DNA of 64,000 nucleotides from an uncultured Methanobrevibacter sp. GTDB taxonomy: Archaea; Methanobacteriota; Methanobacteria; Methanobacteriales; Methanobacteriaceae. Positions 10,513 through 20,148 of the stretch are shown here, one piece after another. The position numbers and the translations under genes are program-made. Each line of letters opens with the position of its first letter. Position 1 is the stretch's first letter. The notes under the pieces were generated by a model. It worked only from the letters and a program-made list of their open reading frames with translations, was not told the DNA's origin and did no database searches. Location of the stretch: the NCBI RefSeq assembly GCF_947166415.1, contig NZ_CAMVEE010000001.1, forward strand, positions 1 to 64,000. The letters run 5' to 3'.

Positions 10513-13500
10513 TTATGCAGTAACTTTCACGCTTTGTTTAACGGTATTCTTGATGTAAGTAGCTTGGTATGTTACTACTTTACCGACCTTGAGCTTATTC
10601 AGTAGAGCTTTTGTAACGGTTATTTTTGCAACACCATATTTATCTGATTTAACTGAATACGCCTTGCCGTTAAAGTTGAATCTTACAACTTTGTTTTTGA
10701 TAGGGGTTTTTCCATTTTTCAAAGTAGCCTTAATAACCAATTGCTTAGCAGATTTCTTAACGTTCACTTTTTGAAGAGTTAAAACCTGTTTTATGTTTAT
10801 TGTGTTTTTAATTGTTTGGCCATAGGTCGCAAATAATGTATAAATACCTGGTTTGGCAGTATATGGTATTTTGAAAATTGCATAACCCTTGCTGTTTGTT
10901 TTAACCTTATAGGTTACTTTATTGAATTTAATGGTTACAATTTTATTTGCACCTACAGGAGCTCCATTGTTACCGTACACCCTCACTTTATAGGTAGATC
11001 CATCACCATAATACATTTTTACGTTTGAATTACCGCTGAATCTTGAAACAACTTTGATTGTTGTAACACTTTGCTCTAAAGTTTCGGGATTCTTTAAAAT
11101 CAATGTATGTGTTCCAATAGCTAAATTAGAAAGGGACAAAGAAAGTACTCCTTCATTATTTTCTATAGTGAAATTGTAGGCTTTACCATCTAATTCGACA
11201 GGTATGTCCCTGAAGAATAATTCGATACCTTCTCCATCATAAAAGGTAGAATCAAGGATTAATTTGTATTTATATCCTATTTTGACGCTTTTTGGAATAT
11301 CAATACTCTTCATTATCTCAAACCCATTTAAGACTTCTTCATCACCATATGGAGTGACAATAACATAGGTTCCAGAATCTAAAGTGAGATCAAATGTTGC
11401 TTTACCATCATTAACAATTGCACTGCCCAATATATCGTTATCCTTCATGATGAGGATTGTTTTACCATTGGCAGTTGAATAAATTGTTAAATTGCTGTCT
11501 TTTGTATAGTACCTTGAATTGCTTTTTTCTGGATTAGGATTTGGAACAGCATATGCTTTAATACATGCGGTTTTTCCAAAATTTCCTAAATCATCTGTTT
11601 CATCATCGAAGTACACGATGGATTTTCCGCTATTAAAATGAAGTCTTGTGTCTTCGAGTATTGGTATTCTTTTTGCTTGTATTTCAATGGAAAACTGATG
11701 GCCAGCATTGACTGCAATTTTCTTATTTAATTTGATTGTTTCAAATCCGCCATGAGTGGATTTTCCGGTTTGTGTGTAAACTTCATTGCCGTCAACGTAT
11801 ACTTTTATTGTGTATGCGTCATTCGCTTTTTCAAAGTAAGTTCCAACAGCACTTATCAAATCATTACCAGTAGCATCGTAAGTATTGACGCATGTGATAA
11901 TTTTACCTTCGTCATACAAATATCTGCCATATGCTCCAATATCATACTGGTACAGTTTAGTGTAGTTTTCTACACTGTTTATAACATATCCATAAGATTG
12001 AGCGGACATTGCCATGGTGGTGTCGTAGTAAGATACATAGAAGAATCCATTTTCACCCCAGTCAGTTCCCCAACTGTTTTTACAAATCCAAGCACCATCA
12101 CCTTTTGGTTTTATTTTAAAATTATCCTTTGAGTAATTGTCATCCCATCCAACTAATGTCACAAAGTGATTTCCAAATCCAAGTCCATTATAATATTGTG
12201 CATGTGTTACTGGATTATAATATTTATTGTTTGCTGATGCACCATAAAGATGAACTGTTAATCCTCCGTAATTAATTAAAGCTTCTTTTAATTTGGAATT
12301 ATCCAATGGGGATTCACGAGGTGGTATTATGACTGAATTTTGAATGTGATATGAATCATCAGAAAATGTTGCAATGCCTATTTTACCGAGTTCATCATAA
12401 CTGTCAAGGTCTTTTGAGAGGATTCCTATCCAAGATAAGAAGAGGCCCATTCCAGAATAACCATATCCTGCTTCTGATATGCTCACTGTACCATATTCAT
12501 TATATCGTGTTGCGACATCTTGAATGTTATTTTCAGACAAGTCGAGCAATATTCCAGTTGCTTTTAAAAATGCAGATTCAAATGCACCGGTAGCACCGAA
12601 CGCCCAACATGCCCCATTGTTTCCTTGGTCTTTAACAACCCCTGCCAAACAATATCCGTTATTGTAATAATCACGTAAATCAAATCTGGCGCTGCTTGCA
12701 GTTGCATTTGTGATAATGAGTGGATTTAAAGTGAATTGTTTGCCTTCGTATTCCACGATTGTACTGGAAAATGACTGATTCAACAATACTCTTCCGCCGT
12801 TAAATTCATTATCTTTTAAAGTTGAAGCACCCGCATCGAAAAAGCTTACAATAGCTTCATTATTGCCTTTTGAAAAATATGAATTTCGGATATTGTATTT
12901 ACTATCATATAAATAAATTGAATTGCCAGTTGTAGCATTATTGTTTGTGAATTCACATGAGGCTATTATATTACTGCTGTTGTCCAGGTATAATGCTCCG
13001 CCAAAAGAATAAACTAAATCTTTAGCAGCATTTCCATTAAATTTGCTATGGGACATCAAAACAGAGGCAGATGATACATATACTGCCCCTCCCATATAAG
13101 TAGCGGCATTATTAATAAAGTTAGTTTTGACAATACTAAGAGCACCTCCCAATTGCAGAACCGCTCCACCAAAGTCTGAAGAACAGTTTTCAAAAAGAGA
13201 GTTTGACACAGTTACAGGATTCCCTGAATATTTATTGTCACTAATCATATCTAAATAAATTGCCCCTGCATTTTTACTTGATGTGACATTAATAAAACTG
13301 CATCCATCAATAACTATTGAATCGGCTTCTTTACCCCCAATGGCTCCTGCAGTAGCATTTGCAAATAAATTAATGAATTTGGAATTTAAAACTGTGAGCC
13401 TGGATTTATCAGAGTAAATTGCAGTGGCATATCTTGAACTCATATTGGTGAAAATAGTATTTTTAACTGTAATATCGGACTCTTCACCATAAATTAAGCC

Positions 13501-14121
13501 CCAAACGAGTGTCTTATTGCAACTAAAAGTTGAATTATCTATTTCGATTTTTGGGCTTGAACTGGAAAAAATTGCCGCACCTCTATTTCCATAATTATTT
13601 ATGAATTTATCATGACTGCTGTAATATTCACTTCCATAGGCAAATATTGCGCCGCCCTCAGAAGAATCATGATTGTTTTCAAAGGTAACATTATAGGTAT
13701 GCAGTTTACAATTACCTAATACTATAGCACTCATATTTCCATTAACTAATTTAAGATTATTGATGTATACTGTACCATTAATAAAATTAAAGATGCCTGC
13801 TTGATTTTTGGCATCTATTACATGGTTATTTCCATTAATGGTATACTGACCATCCGGTTGAGATATTACCTTTACGCCTTTAGTGAAATTTTTATCTGTC
13901 TGATTATTGAATGCATAATCTGAGTTGACATCAAAAACAAAAGGGTTATCGGAAATATCATTTGATAAATCAGTGAAAGATATAGGTTCATCAACAGACA
14001 TTACGTCAGAATCGGTTATTTCCAAATTAACATCTGTTTGATTAATATCTTCAGCACTAACTGCACTGATACCCATTATTAAAAATACCAATGCAGTTAT
14101 TAGAAATATTTTCTTATTCAA
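10513..14121 (-). CDS. Adhesin-like surface protein with papain-type (C1) protease domain
   Basis: A secreted protein of 1202 residues. TTG start with a GGGAGG site, then a signal peptide ending near ISAVSAED. Residues about 60-450 are beta-helix repeats of the polymorphic-outer-membrane/adhesin type (GGAIFAYGSE, GGAVYVSS, NNAATYMGGA). A C1A papain-like domain follows: oxyanion Gln and catalytic Cys in KDQGNNGACWAFG (Cys near 504), His in GNHFVTLVGWDDNY (near 652) and Asn in KNSWGTDWGENGFFYVSY (near 682). All three catalytic residues are present, so activity is plausible. The end carries Ig-like repeats with KxxTNSxGxAxFxIP motifs, probably cell-wall-facing. The target is unknown: host or diet protein, another surface protein, or wall peptide. 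It stands alone, facing away from the small secreted genes at 14.5 kb. Confidence 0.9.
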   Translation of the reverse strand: MNKKIFLITALVFLIMGISAVSAEDINQTDVNLEITDSDVMSVDEPISFTDLSNDISDNPFVFDVNSDYAFNNQTDKNFTKGVKVISQPDGQYTINGNNHVIDAKNQAGIFNFINGTVYINNLKLVNGNMSAIVLGNCKLHTYNVTFENNHDSSEGGAIFAYGSEYYSSHDKFINNYGNRGAAIFSSSSPKIEIDNSTFSCNKTLVWGLIYGEESDITVKNTIFTNMSSRYATAIYSDKSRLTVLNSKFINLFANATAGAIGGKEADSIVIDGCSFINVTSSKNAGAIYLDMISDNKYSGNPVTVSNSLFENCSSDFGGAVLQLGGALSIVKTNFINNAATYMGGAVYVSSASVLMSHSKFNGNAAKDLVYSFGGALYLDNSSNIIASCEFTNNNATTGNSIYLYDSKYNIRNSYFSKGNNEAIVSFFDAGASTLKDNEFNGGRVLLNQSFSSTIVEYEGKQFTLNPLIITNATASSARFDLRDYYNNGYCLAGVVKDQGNNGACWAFGATGAFESAFLKATGILLDLSENNIQDVATRYNEYGTVSISEAGYGYSGMGLFLSWIGILSKDLDSYDELGKIGIATFSDDSYHIQNSVIIPPRESPLDNSKLKEALINYGGLTVHLYGASANNKYYNPVTHAQYYNGLGFGNHFVTLVGWDDNYSKDNFKIKPKGDGAWICKNSWGTDWGENGFFYVSYYDTTMAMSAQSYGYVINSVENYTKLYQYDIGAYGRYLYDEGKIITCVNTYDATGNDLISAVGTYFEKANDAYTIKVYVDGNEVYTQTGKSTHGGFETIKLNKKIAVNAGHQFSIEIQAKRIPILEDTRLHFNSGKSIVYFDDETDDLGNFGKTACIKAYAVPNPNPEKSNSRYYTKDSNLTIYSTANGKTILIMKDNDILGSAIVNDGKATFDLTLDSGTYVIVTPYGDEEVLNGFEIMKSIDIPKSVKIGYKYKLILDSTFYDGEGIELFFRDIPVELDGKAYNFTIENNEGVLSLSLSNLAIGTHTLILKNPETLEQSVTTIKVVSRFSGNSNVKMYYGDGSTYKVRVYGNNGAPVGANKIVTIKFNKVTYKVKTNSKGYAIFKIPYTAKPGIYTLFATYGQTIKNTINIKQVLTLQKVNVKKSAKQLVIKATLKNGKTPIKNKVVRFNFNGKAYSVKSDKYGVAKITVTKALLNKLKVGKVVTYQATYIKNTVKQSVKVTA

Positions 14122-14558
14122 AATTTTTCCTCCCTTATCTATTTAACAGGAAAATAATCCGTTGATTATTCTTAAAGTATGAAATTCTTTTGTAAATCTG
14201 TATTTAATCACTTGGAAAAAACAACAAATGCATAGAATTAGTGATTTTTAATACCTCTAACTTGTTTAAAAATATTTTCAGCAGAGATTGTCGGATAATT
14301 TTGCGAACATGCAGGCCAACAATAAATTATTCTCGCAGACCTTCAAACTAAACAATTACGGTGATAAAAATCGTTATCAATGCATTCATTGAATTTTTCT
14401 GCTCCATTTCATTAAATAATTCATTATCTAAAGTGGAATAAATACTATTTATTTATGATAATATATATCATTTTTTACATTAAAGATAAAATGTTACAGC
14501 CTAATCTTTAAGATTAAAAAAAAACATGCATAAATCTATGCAAATTAAAAGGGGTATT
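14122..14558. other. 437-bp intergenic region between divergent secreted-protein genes
   Basis: AT-rich DNA with no convincing ORF. It must hold the promoters for the C1 adhesin (minus) and the 161-aa secreted protein (plus). A short inverted repeat, ATGATA-ATATA-TATCAT, lies near 14455-14471 and could be a TATA region or an operator. I see no RNA gene or mobile-element end. Confidence 0.5.
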
Positions 14559-15044
14559 ATGAAAGTAAAACATTTTTTAATAATTTTTTTAGCTATTGCA
14601 ATTATCGCAACAAGCCCGTTGTATGCTGCAGATGATGATGACGTGAGCATGTTGAGTGCATTGGACATTACCCCATTTAATGAAGATACACATGTAAACA
14701 TTGATGGAGTAAACTTTAATGTGCCTAAAGGTTATGGGGAACAGAAGGATATTAGAAAAGATAATGAAACCTATAATTTAGGAATCAATAAGGTTACTTT
14801 AAGTAATTATCAGTACCTGAACGAAAAGGGAGACATGCTTAATCTCCAGGTGATTTTCATTAACGGCAAAAACTACACTATGAACAGTTTAAAACCTGAG
14901 GGTGGAGAAGTTAAAAAAACCATTAACGGAACAGAAGGATTCTATTCCGAAACTGATGGTATCGCAACATTCAGGTATGTTCAGGATGGAAAAAGTGTTC
15001 AGATTACAGGAAATAAAGACATTGTCCCCAAAGTGATTGCATAA
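14559..15044 (+). CDS. Small secreted protein of unknown function
   Basis: The ATG at 14559 (MKVKHFLIIFLAIAI) after AAAAGGGG gives a good signal peptide ending at PLYAADDDD; the ORF-track start at 14526 adds a stretch without a ribosome-binding site. The 161-residue product has an acidic stretch after the signal, then a compact domain beginning NIDGVNFNVPKGYGE with many beta-prone segments and no cysteine in the mature part. I do not recognise a named family. The next gene but one (15278) is also a small secreted protein and has a loosely similar NAPVGFE segment, so the two could be distant relatives; this is a guess. Confidence 0.7.
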   Translation: MKVKHFLIIFLAIAIIATSPLYAADDDDVSMLSALDITPFNEDTHVNIDGVNFNVPKGYGEQKDIRKDNETYNLGINKVTLSNYQYLNEKGDMLNLQVIFINGKNYTMNSLKPEGGEVKKTINGTEGFYSETDGIATFRYVQDGKSVQITGNKDIVPKVIA

Positions 15045-15168
15045 AAATTAATGTTGCTCTTTTCATATGATTACTTTAATTGGACAGTTGGATATTTAGC
15101 ATTGCCCCTCTGTGAAAAATATATAACATGTTCTTAACATAAGTAGTATTATAAATTTGAAGAAAAAA

Positions 15169-15243
15169 ATGGCAAATCCAATTGTTGCTGTGGACATAAT
15201 TTGTCTAGTTGCAGCATATGATGCATATAAACTGGCCAAATAA
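15169..15243 (+). CDS. Possible 24-residue ORF, or remnant of a small membrane protein
   Basis: ATG to TAA encodes MANPIVAVDIICLVAAYDAYKLAK. It is too short for the ORF track and has only an A-rich leader, no clear Shine-Dalgarno sequence. The NPIVA start and YDAYKLAK end resemble, from memory, the two ends of small TM2-type membrane proteins common in these methanogens, as if the middle had been lost. It may be a peptide gene, a deletion remnant or chance. Confidence 0.25.
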   Translation: MANPIVAVDIICLVAAYDAYKLAK

Positions 15244-15277
15244 CTTCTTTAAATATCGTGAATTAGCAGGTGAAAAT

Positions 15278-15709
15278 ATGAGTAAACTTAAAATAATCAT
15301 GATATCTTTGATATTGTTGGCCTTTTCAATTTGTGTTGTTTCAGCAGCCAGCATAACTGACTATAATGCCCCTGTAGGCTTTGAAAGACAAGCAGTAACT
15401 TTTATCCATGGTGACTTCGAAATGGATTTGAACTCATATAGTGCATTTGTAGATTATGAGGACAATTTCAACAATAGCGACACTCGAAATGTTACAATAA
15501 TCAATGACACTTATGCAGAATACACAGATTCAACTAAGGAAAAAGTGGGTGCATTGGAACTCCTTAAAATTGATGGGGATCAATATATTGTTGATTGTTC
15601 TTTTGATGATTTGGATAAAAGCAAAACCAAAGATTGCCTCAAGTACCTAAAAGAATTCAACGACGTAAACAAATTTAAACCAATAAAGATAGATAAATCT
15701 TCAGAATAG
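15278..15709 (+). CDS. Small secreted protein of unknown function
   Basis: The ATG at 15278 has AGGTGAAAAT before it and starts a 143-residue protein (MSKLKIIMISLILLAFS) with a signal peptide ending at VVSAAS. The longer ORF from 15209 is less likely. The mature part is acidic, beta-rich at the start (SITDYNAPVGFERQAVTF) and lysine-rich near the end (DLDKSKTKDCLKYLKEF). There are two cysteines in the mature domain. I do not recognise the family. It is followed by a strong stem-loop/T-tract terminator, so it ends its own transcript. Confidence 0.7.
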   Translation: MSKLKIIMISLILLAFSICVVSAASITDYNAPVGFERQAVTFIHGDFEMDLNSYSAFVDYEDNFNNSDTRNVTIINDTYAEYTDSTKEKVGALELLKIDGDQYIVDCSFDDLDKSKTKDCLKYLKEFNDVNKFKPIKIDKSSE

Positions 15710-15759
15710 CATTTAATATGCTATAAACTAGTTATCAAAGCAATTAATTCAATGAATAA

Positions 15760-15800
15760 AGGAGAAAATACTTCTCCTGATTTTTTCTTTTTATTTTTCA
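15760..15800 (+). terminator. Stem-loop plus T-tract terminator
   Basis: AGGAGAA and TTCTCCT form a 7-bp stem with an AATAC loop, followed by TTTTTTCTTTTTATTTTTC. It lies about 50 bases after the small secreted protein and also faces the end of trmI on the other strand. Confidence 0.6.
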
Positions 15801-15831
15801 ATGAATCCTATTTAAAAAAAAAAGTTAATAT

Positions 15832-16563
15832 CTACAATTTTCTTGCAAATACCAAATATCCACTATGGCCAACCATTCGTGTTTTTGGCCTGACACCCTG
15901 AGTTCTAACTTCCAAACCACGCTCTAGAATTTCAATTATTTCTATATCGTAAAATCCTAATTTCTTAGCAATGCGATAGGAAATTTCGGCCTGATCAATG
16001 TATGGTGCATAAACGGCAAGCCATCCTCCAACATTTAAGGATTCCTGCACCTCTTCAAATATTTCAAATGGCTTTGGCAGGTCCAAAAAGATTAAATCAA
16101 GGTTGTCCTCATCGATTCCATCCTTGATGTTCTGATTTTTGACATGGATATTTTCAATTCCAAATTTCTCGATGTTTTTTTGGGCAACTTCAGCAAAGTC
16201 TTCACGGATTTCATAGGTAAACACTTCACCTTCAGATCCGACGACATTTCCGAAATTAAGCGCAATGGCTCCCGCACCGGTTCCCGCATCAACTACTCGT
16301 GAACCTGCTCCCAAACCTGTATGAGCCAATACTAAACCTATGTCCTTTTTAAGAAGTATTGAACATCTCCTGTCCATTACATCTATGAAATCATTGATGT
16401 TAGGTTTGACAATCTTAAATGTGTGGTCCAAGTGGCTTTTAACCTCATCGCCAATATCTGCATTGTCCAAGACTTCAGCAGAAACGATTCCCAAATCGCT
16501 TTGAAATTCAGCTCCTGGTTTCAAAACATACTTCTTGCCGCGTTCATCTAAAATCATCTTCAT
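15832..16563 (-). CDS. trmI: tRNA (adenine-N1)-methyltransferase, TrmI family
   Basis: Methylates N1 of A58 (and in several archaea A57) in the T-loop of tRNA, using S-adenosylmethionine. The 243-residue protein has a small N-terminal beta domain (MKMILDERGKKYVLKPG), SAM motif I VVDAGTGAGAIAL (about residue 97) and the motif IV-like LIFLDLPKPFEIF, all as in the TrmI/Gcd14 family. The end, RPKTRMVGHSGYLVFARK, is a family hallmark. A GGTG site precedes the ATG. The htpX gene lies 9 nt upstream on the same strand, so they are probably co-transcribed. Confidence 0.92.
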   Translation of the reverse strand: MKMILDERGKKYVLKPGAEFQSDLGIVSAEVLDNADIGDEVKSHLDHTFKIVKPNINDFIDVMDRRCSILLKKDIGLVLAHTGLGAGSRVVDAGTGAGAIALNFGNVVGSEGEVFTYEIREDFAEVAQKNIEKFGIENIHVKNQNIKDGIDEDNLDLIFLDLPKPFEIFEEVQESLNVGGWLAVYAPYIDQAEISYRIAKKLGFYDIEIIEILERGLEVRTQGVRPKTRMVGHSGYLVFARKL

Positions 16564-16572
16564 AGTCTACAC

Positions 16573-17535
16573 CTAATTTTCCAATTCTGCTAATCTTTTT
16601 ACTCTTTTAAGGGAATCCGGGTGAGTGGATAACAATTCCATGATTCCATTCTTTTTTGAAATTTTAACTTCTGAATTTACAAGTCTTCTTAGCTCTTCAT
16701 CTGAAATTTTTCCGTCACCATCAAAATCTATTTGCTGGAAGTCTGTGACGTCATGTTCTGCATTATTTACATCATTGACAAAAAATGCCCTGTTTGTATT
16801 TAGTTCATCGATTGTTTCCTTGCTGCACCTTGCAGCACCATATGACAACTTATAAAGGGCGGATACCAATGCTGCAGGCTTGTTTCCAAACTCTACACTA
16901 GCCTGGTCTGCATAGTATTCACGAGTTCTTGAGATGAATAAAACCAATAACTGGCCGATTAAGTAAAATACATAACCTAAAATTCCAATTATGAGACCTC
17001 CTCCGTTTCTGCTGTCGCCTGAAAACATGAAGGACAGGGCAATGTAATAACAAATCATCGGAACGACACTTACAGCAGCAGTTACAGCCATGTCATTATG
17101 TTTGATATGGCCCATTTCGTGACCTATTACTGCTTTTAGCTCATCCCTATCAAGCAAACCCAATATTGGACGGGTAATAGCAATGTGTCCACTTTTACTT
17201 GATCTTCCATATGCAAATGCATTTGGAATGTTAATTTCAGACAAACCAATTTCAGGTTTTGGAATTTCTGCTGCATCAGCGAGTTCCTGAACCATTTGAT
17301 GGATATGAGGTGCTTCCGCTTCGGATAAGGGCCTTACCTTCATTGAACTTTTTACTAAGGATGGTCCATACCAATACTGTAAAAATACAATTGCTATACT
17401 TATAACCGCATAGAATCTCCAGCGGGTAATTCCAAAATGCCAGCCTACAAGCATTATAAGGAAATAAACAATTGAAAACATCAAAACAGTTGTCATTAAC
17501 ATTCTTAATTTAAGTCTCCATGTCTTTCTCATCAT
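16573..17535 (-). CDS. htpX: HtpX-like membrane zinc metalloprotease with EF-hand-like loop
   Basis: An M48 peptidase of about 320 residues. The start MMRKTWRLK at 17535 has GGTG before it; the track start at 17571 adds 12 residues. Two N-terminal membrane helices, the active site VIGHEMGHIKHND (about residue 137), two more hydrophobic segments, and the third zinc ligand in TREYYADQAS. HtpX degrades damaged membrane proteins. Unusually, near residues 265-277 there is QIDFDGDGKISDEELRRLV, which matches an EF-hand calcium loop (D-x-D-x-D-G-x-I-x-x-x-E) with the following helix. The domain ends normally with LLSTHPDSLKRVKRL. The loop suggests calcium control; this is inference. Confidence 0.9.
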   Translation of the reverse strand: MMRKTWRLKLRMLMTTVLMFSIVYFLIMLVGWHFGITRWRFYAVISIAIVFLQYWYGPSLVKSSMKVRPLSEAEAPHIHQMVQELADAAEIPKPEIGLSEINIPNAFAYGRSSKSGHIAITRPILGLLDRDELKAVIGHEMGHIKHNDMAVTAAVSVVPMICYYIALSFMFSGDSRNGGGLIIGILGYVFYLIGQLLVLFISRTREYYADQASVEFGNKPAALVSALYKLSYGAARCSKETIDELNTNRAFFVNDVNNAEHDVTDFQQIDFDGDGKISDEELRRLVNSEVKISKKNGIMELLSTHPDSLKRVKRLAELEN

Positions 17536-17682
17536 AATAAACACCATATCCATGTAAATATTACTAATCAAATACTCGCTTTAATTATATATTAATTGGA
17601 TTTCATATATTAAAAAAGTTAATCCAAAAAATAATTTAATTACATCATACATAAATGTTACTAGTGAAAAAATGGTGATTTA

Positions 17683-18630
17683 ATGACCGGACCATGGGTA
17701 GAAAAATATAGACCACAAAAGTTAGAAGATATTGTAGGACAAAAACAAATCATTACCAGACTTGAAAAATATGTAGGCGAAGGCAGCATGCCTAACTTAA
17801 TGTTTACAGGACCTGCAGGTGTTGGAAAGACAACTACTGCACTTGCACTTGTTAAATCAATTCTTGGGGAATACTGGAGGCAAAATTTTTTAGAATTAAA
17901 CGCTTCCGATGCCAGAGGAATTGACACAGTAAGGAATGACATTAAGAATTTCTGTAGATTAAAACCTGTCGGAGCCCCATTTAGAATAATATTCCTAGAT
18001 GAAGTGGACAACATGACAAAAGACGCTCAACACGCTCTCCGTCGTGAAATGGAAATGTATACAAAAACCGCTTCATTCATACTTTCATGTAATTATTCAT
18101 CAAAAATCATAGATCCAATCCAATCAAGATGTGCAATTTTCAGATTTGCTCCGATTAAAGGAGAGGAAATAGCTGAAAGACTAAAATTCATCTGTGAAAA
18201 CGAAGGATTTGAAGCGGATGAAAAAGGTCTTGAGACAATAGTTTACTTTGCTGAAGGAGATATGCGTAAAGCTGTTAATGTCCTACAGGCAGCTGCAAGT
18301 GAAGGAGAAGTTATCAACGAAGATGCCGTGTATGAAGTAATTTCAAAAGCTAAACCTCAAGACATTGGAAACATGATCAATAAAGCATTGATGGGTGACT
18401 TTTTAGGCGCTAGAAATATTTTAAGAGAAACCATGGTTTTACAGGGAACTAGCGGAGAAGACATGGTTGGCCAAATTTATGCAGAGGTTTCCAAAAGAGT
18501 TGTCGAAGGAAAAATGGAAGCTGACTTTTATATTGATTTGATTGAAGCGATAGCTGATTGTGATTTTAGAATAAGAGAAGGAGCAAACCCAAGAATACAA
18601 CTTGAAGCTCTCCTGACCAAATTCATTTAA
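17683..18630 (+). CDS. rfcS: Replication factor C small subunit (clamp loader)
   Basis: The AAA+ subunit that, with RfcL, loads PCNA on primed DNA. Walker [10 protein letters not shown] (about residue 47), Walker [10 protein letters not shown], the arginine-finger box [10 protein letters not shown] and the RFC-typical opening [16 protein letters not shown] are all present. At 315 residues it is the usual archaeal length with no intein. GGTGATTTA precedes the ATG. rfcL starts 9 nt after the stop, a two-gene operon seen in many Euryarchaeota. Confidence 0.97.
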   Translation: MTGPWVEKYRPQKLEDIVGQKQIITRLEKYVGEGSMPNLMFTGPAGVGKTTTALALVKSILGEYWRQNFLELNASDARGIDTVRNDIKNFCRLKPVGAPFRIIFLDEVDNMTKDAQHALRREMEMYTKTASFILSCNYSSKIIDPIQSRCAIFRFAPIKGEEIAERLKFICENEGFEADEKGLETIVYFAEGDMRKAVNVLQAAASEGEVINEDAVYEVISKAKPQDIGNMINKALMGDFLGARNILRETMVLQGTSGEDMVGQIYAEVSKRVVEGKMEADFYIDLIEAIADCDFRIREGANPRIQLEALLTKFI

Positions 18631-18639
18631 GGTATAGAA

Positions 18640-20148
18640 ATGTTATGGACTGATAAATACCGACCGCAAAGCTTCGCTCAAGTAGTTGGTTATAACAAAG
18701 AAAAGCAGATAATCCAAAAATGGATTGCAGATTGGAAAGCAGGTAATCCTCAAAAGCCATTGCTTTTAATCGGACCTCCAGGAATTGGAAAAACAACATT
18801 CGCATTGATAATCGCAAAGGAATTTTCCGAATATATTGAGCTCAATGCAAGTGACAAGCGTTCCCAGGATGCAATCAAAAGCACAGTTGGCGAATCATCC
18901 TCATCCAGGTCTCTTTTTGGCGAAGAATACAAACTAATCATTATGGATGAAGTGGATGGAATCCACGGAACTAACGACCGTGGTGGAGTGAGAGCCATAG
19001 GAGAAATTATCAAAAACTCCAAGCATCCAATGATTCTAATGGCCAATGACTTTTATTCAAAACGTTTACAATCCATAAAGCCAAAGTGCATTGTAATCAA
19101 AATGCAAAAAACAAAATGGAACAGTATCAATGCTCTTCTTAAGAAGATTGCCAAAGAAGAGGATATTAAGGCAAATCCCGCAGCGATTAAGGAAATTGCA
19201 GTTAAGTCAAAAGGTGATGTGAGGTCTGCAATAAATACGCTTCAGGCGCTGTCTGACAAGGATTCCGTTTTAGAAGTGTCCGACGTTAAAGATATCATTA
19301 CCAAGGATGACCGTTCAACCATTATAGATGGAGTTACAATAGTTTTAAAAAGCCAAACTCCTGCAAAAGTTAAAAGGGGACTGATGGTTGAAGAGGACCC
19401 TACATTGGTTATGGAATACATTGCCGAGAATATTCCAAGAGAGTACACAAAAAAAGATGAAATCAAAAAAGCTTATGAAAACATAGCAAAGGCAGATTTA
19501 TACTTTGGAAGGGCGCAAAGCAGCAGATATTACGGTTACTGGAAATATGCCACAGACTTCATGGGTATTGGAGTGAGTGCTTCAAAGCATGAAAAATATA
19601 GGAAATTCACAAAAATCCAAAGCCCGACCATATTTACAACAATGGGAAAAAATAGGGGAAAAAGAAACTTGAGAGACGGAATTGCAGAAAAGATGTCCAA
19701 GAAAATGCACATTTCCAATTCCATTGCAATATCAATGTTTCCTTACCTTGAAATAATGTTCAAAGACCCTGAGCTTGCTTGGAAAATTTCCGACTTTTTA
19801 GAACTCGAAGAATCTGAAATCAAGCGTTTCAGGTCAAGAGGAATACCTAAAAAGACCGTTGAAAAAATGGAAAAGAGAAAAGCTCAAATGAGGGTTGAGG
19901 AACGTGACAGGAGATTTGAAGAACTTCAAAATCAAATGATGGATATTCCTCAAGATATTGAAATAACAGAAGAGGAAATTCCCGTTGAAGACCCCCTTCC
20001 ATTTGAAATTCCGGGCATTGAAAATGAAGAACCCAAAGTTGAAGAAATAGTTGAAGAACCAATAGAAGAGCCTGTAGCTGAAGAACCTGAAAAAGAAGAA
20101 AAGCCTAAAAAGAAAACAGATAAACAGGTGTCACTTTTCAACTTCTAA
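18640..20148 (+). CDS. rfcL: Replication factor C large subunit with C-terminal PIP box
   Basis: Large subunit of the archaeal clamp loader, 502 residues. Opening [16 protein letters not shown], Walker [10 protein letters not shown] (about residue 48) and Walker [12 protein letters not shown] basic helical middle is followed by a long acidic, charged linker ([16 protein letters not shown]) and the end KQVSLFNF, which matches the PCNA-interacting peptide QxxL/IxxFF in its shortened archaeal form. The last 18 bases, covering the PIP box, overlap the 3' end of the convergent unknown gene. Confidence 0.96.
   Translation: MLWTDKYRPQSFAQVVGYNKEKQIIQKWIADWKAGNPQKPLLLIGPPGIGKTTFALIIAKEFSEYIELNASDKRSQDAIKSTVGESSSSRSLFGEEYKLIIMDEVDGIHGTNDRGGVRAIGEIIKNSKHPMILMANDFYSKRLQSIKPKCIVIKMQKTKWNSINALLKKIAKEEDIKANPAAIKEIAVKSKGDVRSAINTLQALSDKDSVLEVSDVKDIITKDDRSTIIDGVTIVLKSQTPAKVKRGLMVEEDPTLVMEYIAENIPREYTKKDEIKKAYENIAKADLYFGRAQSSRYYGYWKYATDFMGIGVSASKHEKYRKFTKIQSPTIFTTMGKNRGKRNLRDGIAEKMSKKMHISNSIAISMFPYLEIMFKDPELAWKISDFLELEESEIKRFRSRGIPKKTVEKMEKRKAQMRVEERDRRFEELQNQMMDIPQDIEITEEEIPVEDPLPFEIPGIENEEPKVEEIVEEPIEEPVAEEPEKEEKPKKKTDKQVSLFNF

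Noticed and set aside
10589-12593. Plus-strand ORFs opposite the C1 adhesin
   Set aside because: No ribosome-binding sites or domain features; the minus-strand reading has a complete protease.
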